Shown here piece by piece: positions 53,313-61,905 of a DNA stretch of 64,000 nt (position 1 is the first letter of the stretch; each line of letters starts with the position of its first letter). Location of the stretch: contig SSEL01000013.1 of assembly GCA_008012315.1 (NCBI GenBank), positions 1-64,000 of the forward strand, written 5' to 3'. This stretch comes from Rhodospirillaceae bacterium. GTDB lineage: Bacteria; Pseudomonadota; Alphaproteobacteria; Dongiales; Dongiaceae. The position numbers and the translations under genes are program-made. Below the pieces are notes generated by a model. The model was not told the origin of the DNA and did not search any database. It saw only the letters and a program-made list of their open reading frames with translations.

Positions 53313-54230
53313 ATGTTAAAGCAACACATAAAAACGGTGGCCGTGATCGGCGGTGGCCTCATCGGGGCCAGTTGGGCGGCGTTGTTTGCGCGGGCCGGCG
53401 GCTACATCGTGCGGGCCTGGGACCCATCCGAAGCGGCACGGGAGAGCTTTGCCGATCGGGCCGATAAGGCCGCGAAGCAACTGGTGCAACTGGGCTATGA
53501 CGCGGCGGGTGGCGTCACGGTGGTCGCAAGTCTGGCCGACGCGGTGAGCGGCGCCGATTGGATCCAGGAGAACGCGCCGGAATCCGTCGAGCTCAAGAAC
53601 AAGCTCTATCGCGAGATCGAGGCGGCCGCGCCGCAGGACGCGGTCATCGCCAGCAGCACCTCGTCTCTGATGTGGTCGGATCTGGCGGGCGGTCTGGTGC
53701 ATGCCGAGCGCTTCATCCTGGCGCATCCTTTCAATCCGCCGCATCTCATGCCGCTGGTCGAGCTTTACGGCCAGGATGACGGCGTGCTCGACCGGGCGGA
53801 GAATTTTTATCGCGGCCTCGATCGCGAGACGGTGCGCCTCAAGCGTGAGGTCGCCGGGCATCTCGCCAACCGGCTGGCCTCGGCGCTATGGCGCGAAGCG
53901 GTCAGCCTGGTCGAGGAAGGTGTTGCCGATGTGGCCGATATCGACCGCGCGCTGGTCAACGGGCCGGGGCTGCGCTGGTCGATCGTCGGGGCGCATATGG
54001 CTTATCATCTGGGCGGTGGGGCAGGCGGCATCGAGCATTACCTGCAGCATCTCGGCCCCAGCCAGGAGCGCCGCTGGAAGACACTCGGCAATCCGCGCCT
54101 GACGCCGGATCTCTGCGCGAAGATCGTCGATGGCATTGCCGATGAGGCGGCGGGGCGATCCATCAGCGAGCTGGAGCAGGAGCGCGATGCGAAGCTGATG
54201 GCCGCCTTGCAGTTACGGAGCAGGAAATGA
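53313..54230 (+). CDS. 3-hydroxyacyl-CoA dehydrogenase family protein (L-carnitine dehydrogenase-like)
   Basis: A 305-residue NAD-dependent enzyme. The Rossmann motif is VAVIGGGLIGASWAALFARA; the family motif is ASSTSSLMWSDLAGGLVHAE then RFILAHPFNPPHLMPLVEL, with the catalytic His in HPFNPP. The C-terminal domain (LVEEGVADVADIDRALVNGP) is short, as in L-carnitine and L-gulonate dehydrogenases, rather than the longer fatty-acid enzymes. I use the ATG at 53313; a TTG at 53307 precedes it. It overlaps the next gene by four bases (ATGA). Substrate not certain. Confidence 0.8.
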   Translation: MLKQHIKTVAVIGGGLIGASWAALFARAGGYIVRAWDPSEAARESFADRADKAAKQLVQLGYDAAGGVTVVASLADAVSGADWIQENAPESVELKNKLYREIEAAAPQDAVIASSTSSLMWSDLAGGLVHAERFILAHPFNPPHLMPLVELYGQDDGVLDRAENFYRGLDRETVRLKREVAGHLANRLASALWREAVSLVEEGVADVADIDRALVNGPGLRWSIVGAHMAYHLGGGAGGIEHYLQHLGPSQERRWKTLGNPRLTPDLCAKIVDGIADEAAGRSISELEQERDAKLMAALQLRSRK

Positions 54231-54904
54231 GGACCGCGCGTATCATGCTGATTCATGCCCTGGCTGAATCTGTGGCGCCGATCCATCGCGCCTTTGCCGC
54301 GGATTGGCCTGAGGCGAGCTGTTTCGATCTGATGGATACCTCGCTCTCTGCCGATCTCGCTGCGGCCGGCGCGTTGACGCAGAGCATTCACGACCGCTTC
54401 CTGATGCTGGGACGTTACGCGGCGGAACTATCGGGGGAGGGCGGCAAGACGGCTGGCATTCTTTTCACCTGCTCGGCCTTCCAGCCGGCCATCGATGCGG
54501 TGAAGGCCGATCTGTCGCTGCCGGTGCTGCGCCCGAATGAAGCGGCTTTCGACGCGGCACTCGATACCGGCCGGCGCATCGGCCTGCTGGTGACCTTTCC
54601 GCCGTCTTTGACATCGCTGTCGGCGGAATTGCGCGGGATGGCGGCGGCGCGCGGGATCGAGATCGATCTGACGGCGCGCAATGTCGACGGCGCGCTCGCC
54701 GCCCTGAAAGCGGGTGACGGCGGGCGGCACGATGCACTGGTTGCCGAAGCTGCGGCGGAGATGCGCGATGTCGATGTCCTGGTGCTCGGCCAGTTCTCGC
54801 TTGCCCGTGCGGCAGCCGCAATCAAGCCGGTGGAAGGGCGGGCCGTGTTGACGACACCCGACAGCGCCGTCCGCAAGCTGCACCGATTGATCATGGCCGA
54901 TTGA
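54227..54904 (+). CDS. Asp/Glu racemase-superfamily protein
   Basis: A 225-residue protein of the Asp/Glu/hydantoin racemase fold. Paired cysteines are expected at the active site; FTCSAFQPAIDAVKADLSLP supplies the first, while the second position around VLVLGQFSLARAAAAI has no cysteine. That suggests a reaction closer to arylmalonate decarboxylase or a one-cysteine isomerase than a true racemase. It is translationally coupled to the dehydrogenase before it, so the two probably act in one pathway of a hydroxyacid or hydroxyacyl compound. Function inferred only to superfamily level. Confidence 0.7.
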   Translation: MRTARIMLIHALAESVAPIHRAFAADWPEASCFDLMDTSLSADLAAAGALTQSIHDRFLMLGRYAAELSGEGGKTAGILFTCSAFQPAIDAVKADLSLPVLRPNEAAFDAALDTGRRIGLLVTFPPSLTSLSAELRGMAAARGIEIDLTARNVDGALAALKAGDGGRHDALVAEAAAEMRDVDVLVLGQFSLARAAAAIKPVEGRAVLTTPDSAVRKLHRLIMAD

Positions 54905-54923
54905 TCATGCACTGGCGGGGCGG

Positions 54924-55808
54924 TCAGGCGAGGGCTTTCTCGACGCGCTTGGTCAGTTTGGTCGCATCGCCCGGCGCTTTCACCTTCATGTCGTTGTCAA
55001 AATAGACATAGACATCGCGCTTCGCGCGCTTCGGAGCTGCCTTGTCGAGGATACGTTTGGCGTCCTTGGGCTCGCTCCCTTGGGCCCAGGCGACAACGCG
55101 TTTGCCCCATTGGGTCAAAGCGCGGCTGTCATAGCCGCTGGCATAGAGCTCTTCCGAGCCATGCAGGCGGCAATAGATGAAATCGCTGGTCAGGTCCATC
55201 AGGCAGGGCCATTCAACCGTATCGGCAACGACCAGGGCGACCTTGTATTTCCGCAGCAGCTTGACGAAGTCAGGTGCGCGGAAACTGTCATGCCGGATTT
55301 CCATCGCATGACGCAGGCGGATCTTCTTCATGGGCTTCAGGGAAGCGCGCCCCTTCACCTGGCTGTCATGCCGGCGGGCGAGGCGCGCGGCTTCGGTGGT
55401 ATCTCGCGGCAGCAGCTTGAAGAAGGTTTCGAGACGCTCGGCATCGAATTTGAAATTTGGCGGAAACTGCCAGAGGATCGGACCGAGCTTGGCGCCGAGC
55501 TCAAAGACGCCGCTGGCGAAGAAATTGGCGAGCGGCTTTTCGACATCCTTGAGGCGCCGGATATGGGTGATATAGCGCGGCCCCTTGACCGCGAAGACGA
55601 AATCCTTCGGCGTATCCGTCGCCCATTGCGCGAAGCTTTGCGGCCGTTGCAAGGAATAGAAAGTGCCGTTGATCTCGATTGTCGGGAAACAATCGGCGGC
55701 GAAGGATAACTCGTCCTTCTGCTTGAGGTCTTCAGGATAGAAGACGCCGCGCCACGGCTTGTATCGCCAGCCTGAGATGCCGATGCGAACCTTGCCCGAT
55801 CTCGCCAC
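54924..55808 (-). CDS. DUF72-domain protein
   Basis: A 294-residue cytosolic protein of the DUF72 (YecE) TIM-barrel family. Typical phrases are VRIGISGWRYKPWRGVFYPE, EINGTFYSLQRPQSFAQWA, FVFAVKGPRYITHIRRLKD and VYVYFDNDMKVKAPGDA. Biochemical function is not established. The GTG at 55808 has GGAG eight bases upstream. It lies between a plus-strand pair and an orphan HicB-like gene and shares no obvious function with them. Confidence 0.9.
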   Translation of the reverse strand: MARSGKVRIGISGWRYKPWRGVFYPEDLKQKDELSFAADCFPTIEINGTFYSLQRPQSFAQWATDTPKDFVFAVKGPRYITHIRRLKDVEKPLANFFASGVFELGAKLGPILWQFPPNFKFDAERLETFFKLLPRDTTEAARLARRHDSQVKGRASLKPMKKIRLRHAMEIRHDSFRAPDFVKLLRKYKVALVVADTVEWPCLMDLTSDFIYCRLHGSEELYASGYDSRALTQWGKRVVAWAQGSEPKDAKRILDKAAPKRAKRDVYVYFDNDMKVKAPGDATKLTKRVEKALA

Positions 55809-55943
55809 GCGGTTTCTCCATCAAAATGAAGCAACAGACAGAGCGTCGAAAGGTTCGATCCGGAATATATATCGCGACTTCGTGATGAGACGTCATCTTG
55901 TCGGTGGTTCCGCGGCACCTATCTCACGCGGACCGAAAAGTCG

Positions 55944-56399
55944 ATGAATGGGACCAGCAGCATGATTTATTACGTCGCTGTCATCCGTGGTGACGAGGCC
56001 GGTGGATATGAAATCAGCTTTCCCGATTTTCCCGGTTTGTCTGTCCGTCATCCGCAACTCAGGCAGGCTTTATTGCAGATCGAGGTGATGCTCTTTCACC
56101 ATGTTTCGGCGATGCGCACGGCGAATCGCAAGGTGCCGCTGCCGCGCCGGGTCGATGAAATTCTCGCCGACCCGGTCGCTGCGGAAAAGATGCGCGAAGG
56201 CGCCATCACCGTGGTGCCGCTTCTGCCGTCGCATATCCAGGAAAAAGAAGAGACGGAGGCCAATCCCCTATGGGGCCGGCTGTCGGGCAATCCCTTGCTG
56301 CGCTACCTGGACCGCCCGCTTTTCCATTATGAGACCTTCTGTCGGTTACGCCTGTTTGCGGCCGGCATAGAGCACCAGCCACTCATGGGCGATATGTGA
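55944..56399 (+). CDS. Orphan HicB-like protein
   Basis: A 151-residue protein whose first 70 residues fit the HicB-like partial RNase H fold: IYYVAVIRGDEAGGYEISFP then DFPGLSVRHPQLRQALLQIE. No HicA toxin gene lies on either side, and the C-terminal DNA-binding helix-turn-helix of HicB is not obvious. An ATG at 55962 is an alternative start. The last 54 bases overlap the 3' end of the convergent ureohydrolase gene, so the C-terminus may be a recent extension. Regulatory antitoxin remnant or independent small protein. Confidence 0.65.
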   Translation: MNGTSSMIYYVAVIRGDEAGGYEISFPDFPGLSVRHPQLRQALLQIEVMLFHHVSAMRTANRKVPLPRRVDEILADPVAAEKMREGAITVVPLLPSHIQEKEETEANPLWGRLSGNPLLRYLDRPLFHYETFCRLRLFAAGIEHQPLMGDM

Positions 56400-57302
56400 A
56401 GCGGCCAGGGCAGTGATCTCCGCCACGTCATAAGCCGGCGCCACTTCGACGATATCCATTCCGACGAAATTCATGCCGGCGAAACCGCGCAGGATTGCCA
56501 GCGCCTGGGCTGAGGTCAGGCCGCCGGCAACCGGCGTGCCGGTCCCTGGCGCGAAAGCGGGATCGAGGCAATCGATATCGAAAGTGAGATAAGCCTTGCT
56601 ATCGCCGACGATCCGGCGGGTTTCCTCGATCACTGCCTTGACGCCATGTTCATGCACCCAGGGCGCGTCGAAGATATTAAAGCCCATCGTGTCGTCGTTA
56701 TGCGTCCGCAGGCCGATCTGCACCGAACGTTTCGGATCGACCAGGCCATCCTTGGCGGCATGATAGAACATGGTGCCGTGATCGACCCGGCCGTCGCCGC
56801 CTTCGTCATTCCAGGTATCGGAATGGGCATCGAAATGAACCAGGGAAAGCGGCCCGTGCTTCTTCACATGGGCTTTCAGCAGCGGATAGCTGATGAAGTG
56901 ATCGCCGCCCAGGGAGAGCAGGGCGACACCCTTGGAAACGATCTCATCGGCATGGGCCTCGATCGCGCCGGGAATCTCTTCCGGCCGACCGTGATCCCAG
57001 CGGCAATCGCCGTAATCCACCACCGCAAGCTTATCGAGCGGATCGAAGGCGCAGCCATAGGGCCGCGTCCAGGCCATGTGGCTCGACGCGGCGCGGATGG
57101 CGCGCGGGCCGAAGCGCGTGCCGGGACGATTGGTGACCGCGGTATCCAGGGGGAACCCGGTCACGGCGACATCGACACCGGTCAGATCGCGGCTGTATTT
57201 GCGGCGCAGGAAGCTCAGCGCCCCGGCAAAGGTCGGCTCGATCTGCGTTCCCGTCAGATCGGTTGCGGTAAAAGCCCGGTCATTGCCGTAAGCTGCACTC
57301 AT
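56346..57302 (-). CDS. speB: Ureohydrolase (agmatinase/guanidinobutyrase family)
   Basis: A 318-residue Mn-dependent enzyme of the arginase superfamily that releases urea from a guanidino compound. Metal ligands are all present: SLGGDHFISYPLLK, VHFDAHSDTWN and TFDIDCLDPAFAPGTGTPVA. Agmatinase is the default name, but guanidinobutyrase and guanidinopropionase share these motifs. An AruI-like enzyme at 9187 would supply 4-guanidinobutyrate after one oxidation, and an amino-acid permease gene lies 135 bases upstream on the same strand. The ATG at 57302 has AGGGGA six bases upstream. Confidence 0.85.
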   Translation of the reverse strand: MSAAYGNDRAFTATDLTGTQIEPTFAGALSFLRRKYSRDLTGVDVAVTGFPLDTAVTNRPGTRFGPRAIRAASSHMAWTRPYGCAFDPLDKLAVVDYGDCRWDHGRPEEIPGAIEAHADEIVSKGVALLSLGGDHFISYPLLKAHVKKHGPLSLVHFDAHSDTWNDEGGDGRVDHGTMFYHAAKDGLVDPKRSVQIGLRTHNDDTMGFNIFDAPWVHEHGVKAVIEETRRIVGDSKAYLTFDIDCLDPAFAPGTGTPVAGGLTSAQALAILRGFAGMNFVGMDIVEVAPAYDVAEITALAASHIAHEWLVLYAGRKQA

Positions 57303-57436
57303 CTCAGTCCCCTGGCACTTATTTGATTATCCATTCAATTTATCGGTGCACTCTTCCTTGGGACGCACAGGAAGTCAATGCAAGACTTGGCCAGGGCGAT
57401 CTTCGTCTGGGATGACACACGCTGTTCAGGGCATTG

Positions 57437-58837
57437 TTAATTCCCTTCGCGCGCCAGCGCGCTGTTGCGAATGCCGTAGAGGAAATAGATGACGAGACCG
57501 ATCGCCAGCCAGATGACGAAGCGTTCATAGGTCGGCACCGGCAGGCCGGCGATCAAGGCGATGCAGGCACAGATGCCGATCAGGGCGACGAGGTAGACCA
57601 AGGGCACGCGGAACTGCCGCTGCAAATCGGGGCGCTTCCAGCGCAGGATCACCACCGAGGCGCAGATCACGATGAAGGCCGAGAGCGTGCCGATATTGAC
57701 CAGTTCGGCAACCTCGCTGATCGGGAAGATGCCGGCCGCAAGCGCGGTGCCGATGCCGAGGATGATGGTCGGCCGATAGGGCGTGCCGAAGGTCGGATGC
57801 GGCTTGGCGAACCAGCGCGGCAGCAGGCCGTCGCGCCCCAGGGCAAACCAGATGCGCGCCGCCGCCAGCATGAAGGCGAACAGCACGCTGGTGATGCCGG
57901 CGATGGCGGCAATGGAGATGATGATCATCACCACGGTCAGGTCGAGGTCCTTGAAGGCATTGGCGACCGGCGCCGTGTTGTTCAGCGACTGATAGGGCAC
58001 CATGCCGGTCAGGACCAGCGCCATGGCGATATAAAGGACCATCGCGATGGCGAGGGACAACAGCACGGCGCGCGGCAGGTCACGCTGCGGGTTGCGTGCT
58101 TCCTCCGCCGCGGTCGTCAGCGTGTCATAGCCGAAGACGGCGAAGAACACGATGGCGGCACCCGTCAGCACGCCGTGAAAACCGAAGGGCAGGAACGGAT
58201 GCCAGTTTTCCGGCTTGATGAAAAAGGCGCCGACGATGATGACCAGCAGCACGCCGGCCAGCTTGATGCCGACGATCAGGCTGTTGAAACGGGCGCCGAC
58301 CTCCAAGCGGATCGTCAACAAGGTGGCAATGGCAAGCGAGACCAAGGCGGCAATCACATCGAAGCGATGCCCGACCTGGCCGACCTCGACCTCGGCCGCC
58401 CAATCCGGCAAATGGATGCCGCCGGCCTCGAGCAAAGCCCGCACGTAACCCGACCAGCCGATCGCCACCACGGCGACCACCAGCGCATATTCCAGCAGCA
58501 GATCCCAGCCGATGATCCAGGCGGCCAGCTCGCCCAGGACGGCATAGCCATAGGTATAGGCGCTGCCGGTGACGGGGATCATGCTGGAGAATTCGGCATA
58601 GCAGAGGGCGGCGGCGGCGCTGGCGATCCCGGCGGCGATGAAGGAGAGCACGACACCCGGCCCGGCATGGGTCGCGGCAACCACGCCGGTCAGGACGAAA
58701 ACCCCAACACCGATAATGCCGCCGATGCCGATCGCGGTCAGCTGCCAGAGGGTCAGGACCCGGTGGAAGTCCTGGCGCTTCAAGCCTTCGGCTTGCAAGC
58801 GCTCGACCGACAGGCGGCGCGTCAATTTTTCAAGCAT
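57437..58837 (-). CDS. APC-family amino-acid permease
   Basis: A 466-residue inner-membrane permease with about 12 helices, close to the cationic-amino-acid-transporter branch. The substrate motif is in GIGGIIGVGVFVLTGVVAAT, with SSMIPVTGSAYTYGYAVLGE next; GYDTLTTAAEEARNPQRDLP is the classic CAT/YfnA phrase. I use the ATG at 58837 with AAGAG six bases upstream; the frame is open to 58906. Directly upstream of the ureohydrolase gene on the same strand, it may import arginine or a related guanidino compound. Substrate inferred. Confidence 0.88.
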   Translation of the reverse strand: MLEKLTRRLSVERLQAEGLKRQDFHRVLTLWQLTAIGIGGIIGVGVFVLTGVVAATHAGPGVVLSFIAAGIASAAAALCYAEFSSMIPVTGSAYTYGYAVLGELAAWIIGWDLLLEYALVVAVVAIGWSGYVRALLEAGGIHLPDWAAEVEVGQVGHRFDVIAALVSLAIATLLTIRLEVGARFNSLIVGIKLAGVLLVIIVGAFFIKPENWHPFLPFGFHGVLTGAAIVFFAVFGYDTLTTAAEEARNPQRDLPRAVLLSLAIAMVLYIAMALVLTGMVPYQSLNNTAPVANAFKDLDLTVVMIIISIAAIAGITSVLFAFMLAAARIWFALGRDGLLPRWFAKPHPTFGTPYRPTIILGIGTALAAGIFPISEVAELVNIGTLSAFIVICASVVILRWKRPDLQRQFRVPLVYLVALIGICACIALIAGLPVPTYERFVIWLAIGLVIYFLYGIRNSALAREGN

Positions 58838-59119
58838 GCGCATCTCTTGGGAATTTTTACTTGCGGGCTGTGCCGATCCAGAACCCGGATCAAGGAACAA
58901 ATTCACGCTAAAGTGTCGAAGGATGGAATTTCCAGCGTCGTTATAGTTGCGGCGATCACGCCTTCGTTACCGGCCGGAGAAAGCGCGGATGGCAGATCAA
59001 TGACAGGTCCCAGAAGCATATTGCAGCGCACAAAAAACGGCTGCATGCTGTGGCTCTAATCCGGTCGGCATCTCCCGCCGACCAGCGCATCATCCAGCTA
59101 CCAATGACGGAGACTAGGT

Positions 59120-59902
59120 ATGTTGAAGGGTAAAACCGCGGTCGTCACCGGTTCGACCAGTGGGATCGGTCTCGCCATCGCCCAGGCCATGGCGAAAGAG
59201 GGCGCCAATGTCATGATCAACGGCTTCGGTGATGCGGCAGCGATTGAAAAAGAACGCGAGTCGATCGAAAGCACCTATGGCGTCAAGGCGATCTATTCGC
59301 CGGCCGATATGTCCAAAGGCAGCGAGATCGCCGAGATGATCAAGACCGCCGAGACGACCTTCGGCAGCGTCGACATCCTGGTCAATAATGCCGGCATTCA
59401 GTATGTCGCGCCGATCGAGGAATTCCCGGTGGAGAAGTGGGATGCGATTATCGCCATCAATCTCAGTTCCGCCTTCCATGCCATCCGCGCCGCCATTCCC
59501 GGCATGAAGCAGCGCAAATGGGGCCGCATCATCAATACCGCCTCGGCCCATGCCTTGGTGGCCTCGCCCTATAAGGCCGCCTATGTCGCGGCGAAGCACG
59601 GCATCGCCGGCCTGACCAAGACCGCCGCCCTGGAACTGGCGACCTTCGGCGTCACCGTCAACGCCATCTGCCCGGGCTATGTCTGGACACCTTTGGTGGA
59701 AAAGCAGATCGCCGATACCGCGAAAGCCCGGGGCATCACCGAAGACGAGGTGAAGAAGAACGTGATGCTGGCGGCTCAGCCGACCAAGGAATTCGTGACG
59801 GTCGAGGATGTCGCCGCTTTGGCGGTGTTCCTGGCTTCGGATGCCGGCAAGTCGATTAACGGTTCGATGCAACAGATCGATGGCGGCTGGACGGCCGAAT
59901 AG
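59120..59902 (+). CDS. bdhA: 3-hydroxybutyrate dehydrogenase
   Basis: A 260-residue short-chain dehydrogenase that interconverts 3-hydroxybutyrate and acetoacetate. NAD motif TGSTSGIGLAIAQAMAKEG, NNAGIQYVAPIEEFPVEKWD, the catalytic Ser and YKAAK in NTASAHALVASPYKAAYVAA with lysine in AAKHG, and CPGYVWTPLVEKQI are all close to known 3-hydroxybutyrate dehydrogenases. It would oxidise monomers from PHB made by PhaC (43695). Good Shine-Dalgarno sequence GGAG. A strong terminator follows. Confidence 0.93.
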   Translation: MLKGKTAVVTGSTSGIGLAIAQAMAKEGANVMINGFGDAAAIEKERESIESTYGVKAIYSPADMSKGSEIAEMIKTAETTFGSVDILVNNAGIQYVAPIEEFPVEKWDAIIAINLSSAFHAIRAAIPGMKQRKWGRIINTASAHALVASPYKAAYVAAKHGIAGLTKTAALELATFGVTVNAICPGYVWTPLVEKQIADTAKARGITEDEVKKNVMLAAQPTKEFVTVEDVAALAVFLASDAGKSINGSMQQIDGGWTAE

Positions 59903-59934
59903 GCCGCCAATCACAATCATACCTCGTAAACCAG

Positions 59935-59976
59935 CCCTGTTACCGGCCGCGCCACCGGCAAGGTAACAGGGTTTTT
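59935..59976 (+). terminator. Rho-independent terminator of bdhA
   Basis: CCCTGTTACC (59935-59944) pairs with GGTAACAGGG (59962-59971), with an inner CCGG pairing, followed by five T. It lies 33 bases after the bdhA stop codon. Confidence 0.9.
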
Positions 59977-60022
59977 CCTTTCGGCAGCGGCCTGAACCTT
60001 CACCTTGGCACGAGGCGGAGGG

Positions 60023-60103
60023 TCACTGCAGCGAATTGATGAAATGGGCGAGCAGGATAACGGGGACGGGCACTTCCAGGATCCAAAGCAGGATTGAGCG
60101 CAT
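60023..60103 (-). CDS. 26-residue single-helix membrane protein
   Basis: A tiny open frame from the ATG at 60103, with GGGAGG nine bases upstream. The product is one hydrophobic helix, MRSILLWILEVPVPVILLAH followed by FINSLQ. Very short conserved proteins beginning MR.ILLWLL..PIPII are found in many proteobacteria, which I recall only as a pattern. Too short for normal gene finders. Function unknown; it has its own space between bdhA and the MocR gene. Confidence 0.55.
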   Translation of the reverse strand: MRSILLWILEVPVPVILLAHFINSLQ

Positions 60104-60269
60104 GACCGAAGCCTCCCAAAGGTCACCATCGCCGTCTGGGCCATCTCCTTATTGTCTTTTGAAAGGCCGGGCGATGCTGGAATGGAGCGACAACCCGGCA
60201 CCGGCGCGATAGTTCGCTCCTCACGCGTAATTGATGTATTCGCGGTCCGATCGAGGTACGTGCCTTGCC

Positions 60270-61661
60270 TCAGACGCCGTCATGCAGATGCAGATGGCCT
60301 GAGCGCAAAAGATCAGCCAGGCTTTCCAAGGCCCGGATGAGATCGCTATGCGACCGGGCGGCCGCAACATTGACCCGGACCGCATGGGCGACCGCGTCGC
60401 GGCCGACGGCGAAAGCCTCGGCGCCGAGAACGCCGATGCCGCGCTTCTGACATACCCGCACGAAGATATTGCTGCGCCAGGGTTCCGGCAGATGCAGCCA
60501 GAAATGGGTCGAGGTATCGCCGGTCTGGATATCGAAATCCTTGAGGATCTGGTGGACTAAAGCCTGTCGCTGGCGCAATTCCTCCTTCTGGCGTGACACC
60601 AGGTCGTGGATGACGCCATCCTCCAGCATCACCGTGCCGATCAGGGCGGTGAGGGGACTGATGCTCCAGCAATTGATCCGGAGTGCCGCCGCGACATCGC
60701 CCACCAAGGCGCGAGGCGGCACCACGAAGCCCAGACGCAAGCCCGGCGCGACGCATTTGGAAAAGCCGCTGACATAGACTGTCAGGTCCGGCGCCAGGCT
60801 CGCAAAGGTTTGCTGCGGTGTATCCAGGAGGGGGCGGTAAACATCGTCCTCGATCAGAATGACGTTGTATTGCCGGGCGGTCGCCAGCAGGGCGCGGCGG
60901 CGTTCCATCGGCAAGGTGACGGCCGTCGGGTTCTGGTAGCTCGGCACCAGAAAAACGGCGCGTGGGCGCCATTGCTGGCAGGCCGTTTCGAAGTGATCCG
61001 GCATCATGCCCTGGCGGTCCATCGCCAGGCTGCGGAGATCCAGCCCCAGGGACCGGCAGAGCGCGTTGATACCTTGATAGGTGACGGCATCCGCCAGAAT
61101 GACATCACCCGGCCGCGCGATGCTGGCCAGGGTGCAAGCCAGGCCATGCTGCGCCCCGTCGGTCAGGATGACCTGGCCGCTGCACGGGCCGATCGCCGGT
61201 TGCAGCCAGTCGGCCACCGCCTTGCGCGCCCAATGCGGTCCTTCCGGCGGGTGGTAATCCTGCAAGCCGGGATAGCGCGCATCCTTGGCAAGGCGCGGCA
61301 GGAGCGTCGCCAAAGCGTTGAGATAGGCGGGGATGGCGGGACGATTGACGGAGAGATCGACGATGCCGCTATCGTCGCTGGGCGCCGATTTGAACGCCGT
61401 GGCGGGGCCTTGCTCGGGATGCCGGACCACGGTTCCTCGGCCGGCCTTGCCTTCGATCAGCCCGCGTTGCTGCAGGGTAGCGAAAGCCCGCGTGACGGTT
61501 GTGAGATTGACGCCGAGCGACCGGGCGATCTCGCGCTGTGGCGGCAGCCGTTCGCCGGCCTCCAATTGTCCCGTGCTGATCCGTTCGGCGATCGCATCCG
61601 CCAGCTGGCGATAAATCGGCTGCTGGCTGTCGATCAGCCTGAGGTCTTTAAGCATGTCCAT
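60270..61661 (-). CDS. MocR-type regulator (GntR domain fused to aminotransferase)
   Basis: A 463-residue fusion. The N-terminal GntR winged helix (about residues 15-85) reads PIYRQLADAIAERISTGQLE, GERLPPQREIARSLGVNLTT; the C-terminal fold-type I aminotransferase domain binds PLP through the lysine in VYVSGFSKCVAPGLRLGFVV. MocR proteins control genes of PLP, GABA, taurine or polyamine metabolism. I use the ATG at 61661 with GGAG upstream; a TTG at 61739 is possible. Divergent from a polyamine-type binding protein gene, the likely target. Confidence 0.88.
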   Translation of the reverse strand: MDMLKDLRLIDSQQPIYRQLADAIAERISTGQLEAGERLPPQREIARSLGVNLTTVTRAFATLQQRGLIEGKAGRGTVVRHPEQGPATAFKSAPSDDSGIVDLSVNRPAIPAYLNALATLLPRLAKDARYPGLQDYHPPEGPHWARKAVADWLQPAIGPCSGQVILTDGAQHGLACTLASIARPGDVILADAVTYQGINALCRSLGLDLRSLAMDRQGMMPDHFETACQQWRPRAVFLVPSYQNPTAVTLPMERRRALLATARQYNVILIEDDVYRPLLDTPQQTFASLAPDLTVYVSGFSKCVAPGLRLGFVVPPRALVGDVAAALRINCWSISPLTALIGTVMLEDGVIHDLVSRQKEELRQRQALVHQILKDFDIQTGDTSTHFWLHLPEPWRSNIFVRVCQKRGIGVLGAEAFAVGRDAVAHAVRVNVAAARSHSDLIRALESLADLLRSGHLHLHDGV

Positions 61662-61823
61662 CAGAGTCGGCTCCACAGGCTGGAATAAGCCGTGCGTTTC
61701 AGGATTTGTGCCACATGACATTTGAGCGAGCAACTCCAAGAAATAAGCGATGAGATAGGCGAACTACCTGCCTTTCAGAGCGATTCAAGCCATACAACGA
61801 TGATGCGTTAATAAATGTCCGCC

Positions 61824-61863
61824 TTGACATGATCAACATGTCTCTATTGTATGGTAAGACAAT
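61824..61863 (+). promoter_or_regulatory. Promoter and operator of the polyamine-type operon
   Basis: TTGACA (61824-61829) is a perfect -35 box, with TTGTAT 17 bases later as a possible -10. GACATG-N5-CATGTC (61826-61842) and ATTGT-N8-ACAAT (61846-61863) are inverted repeats overlapping these boxes, 43 or more bases before the binding-protein start. A MocR dimer is the obvious candidate ligand. Confidence 0.55.
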
Positions 61864-61905
61864 AAAATAACGAAAATGCCGCTCTGTGGTCACTGGGAGG
61901 AAAGA

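Noticed and set aside
57434..59059. 541-codon plus-strand open frame
   Set aside because: Antisense to the APC permease. Low-complexity polar product, no family; the minus-strand permease has clear motifs and membrane segments.
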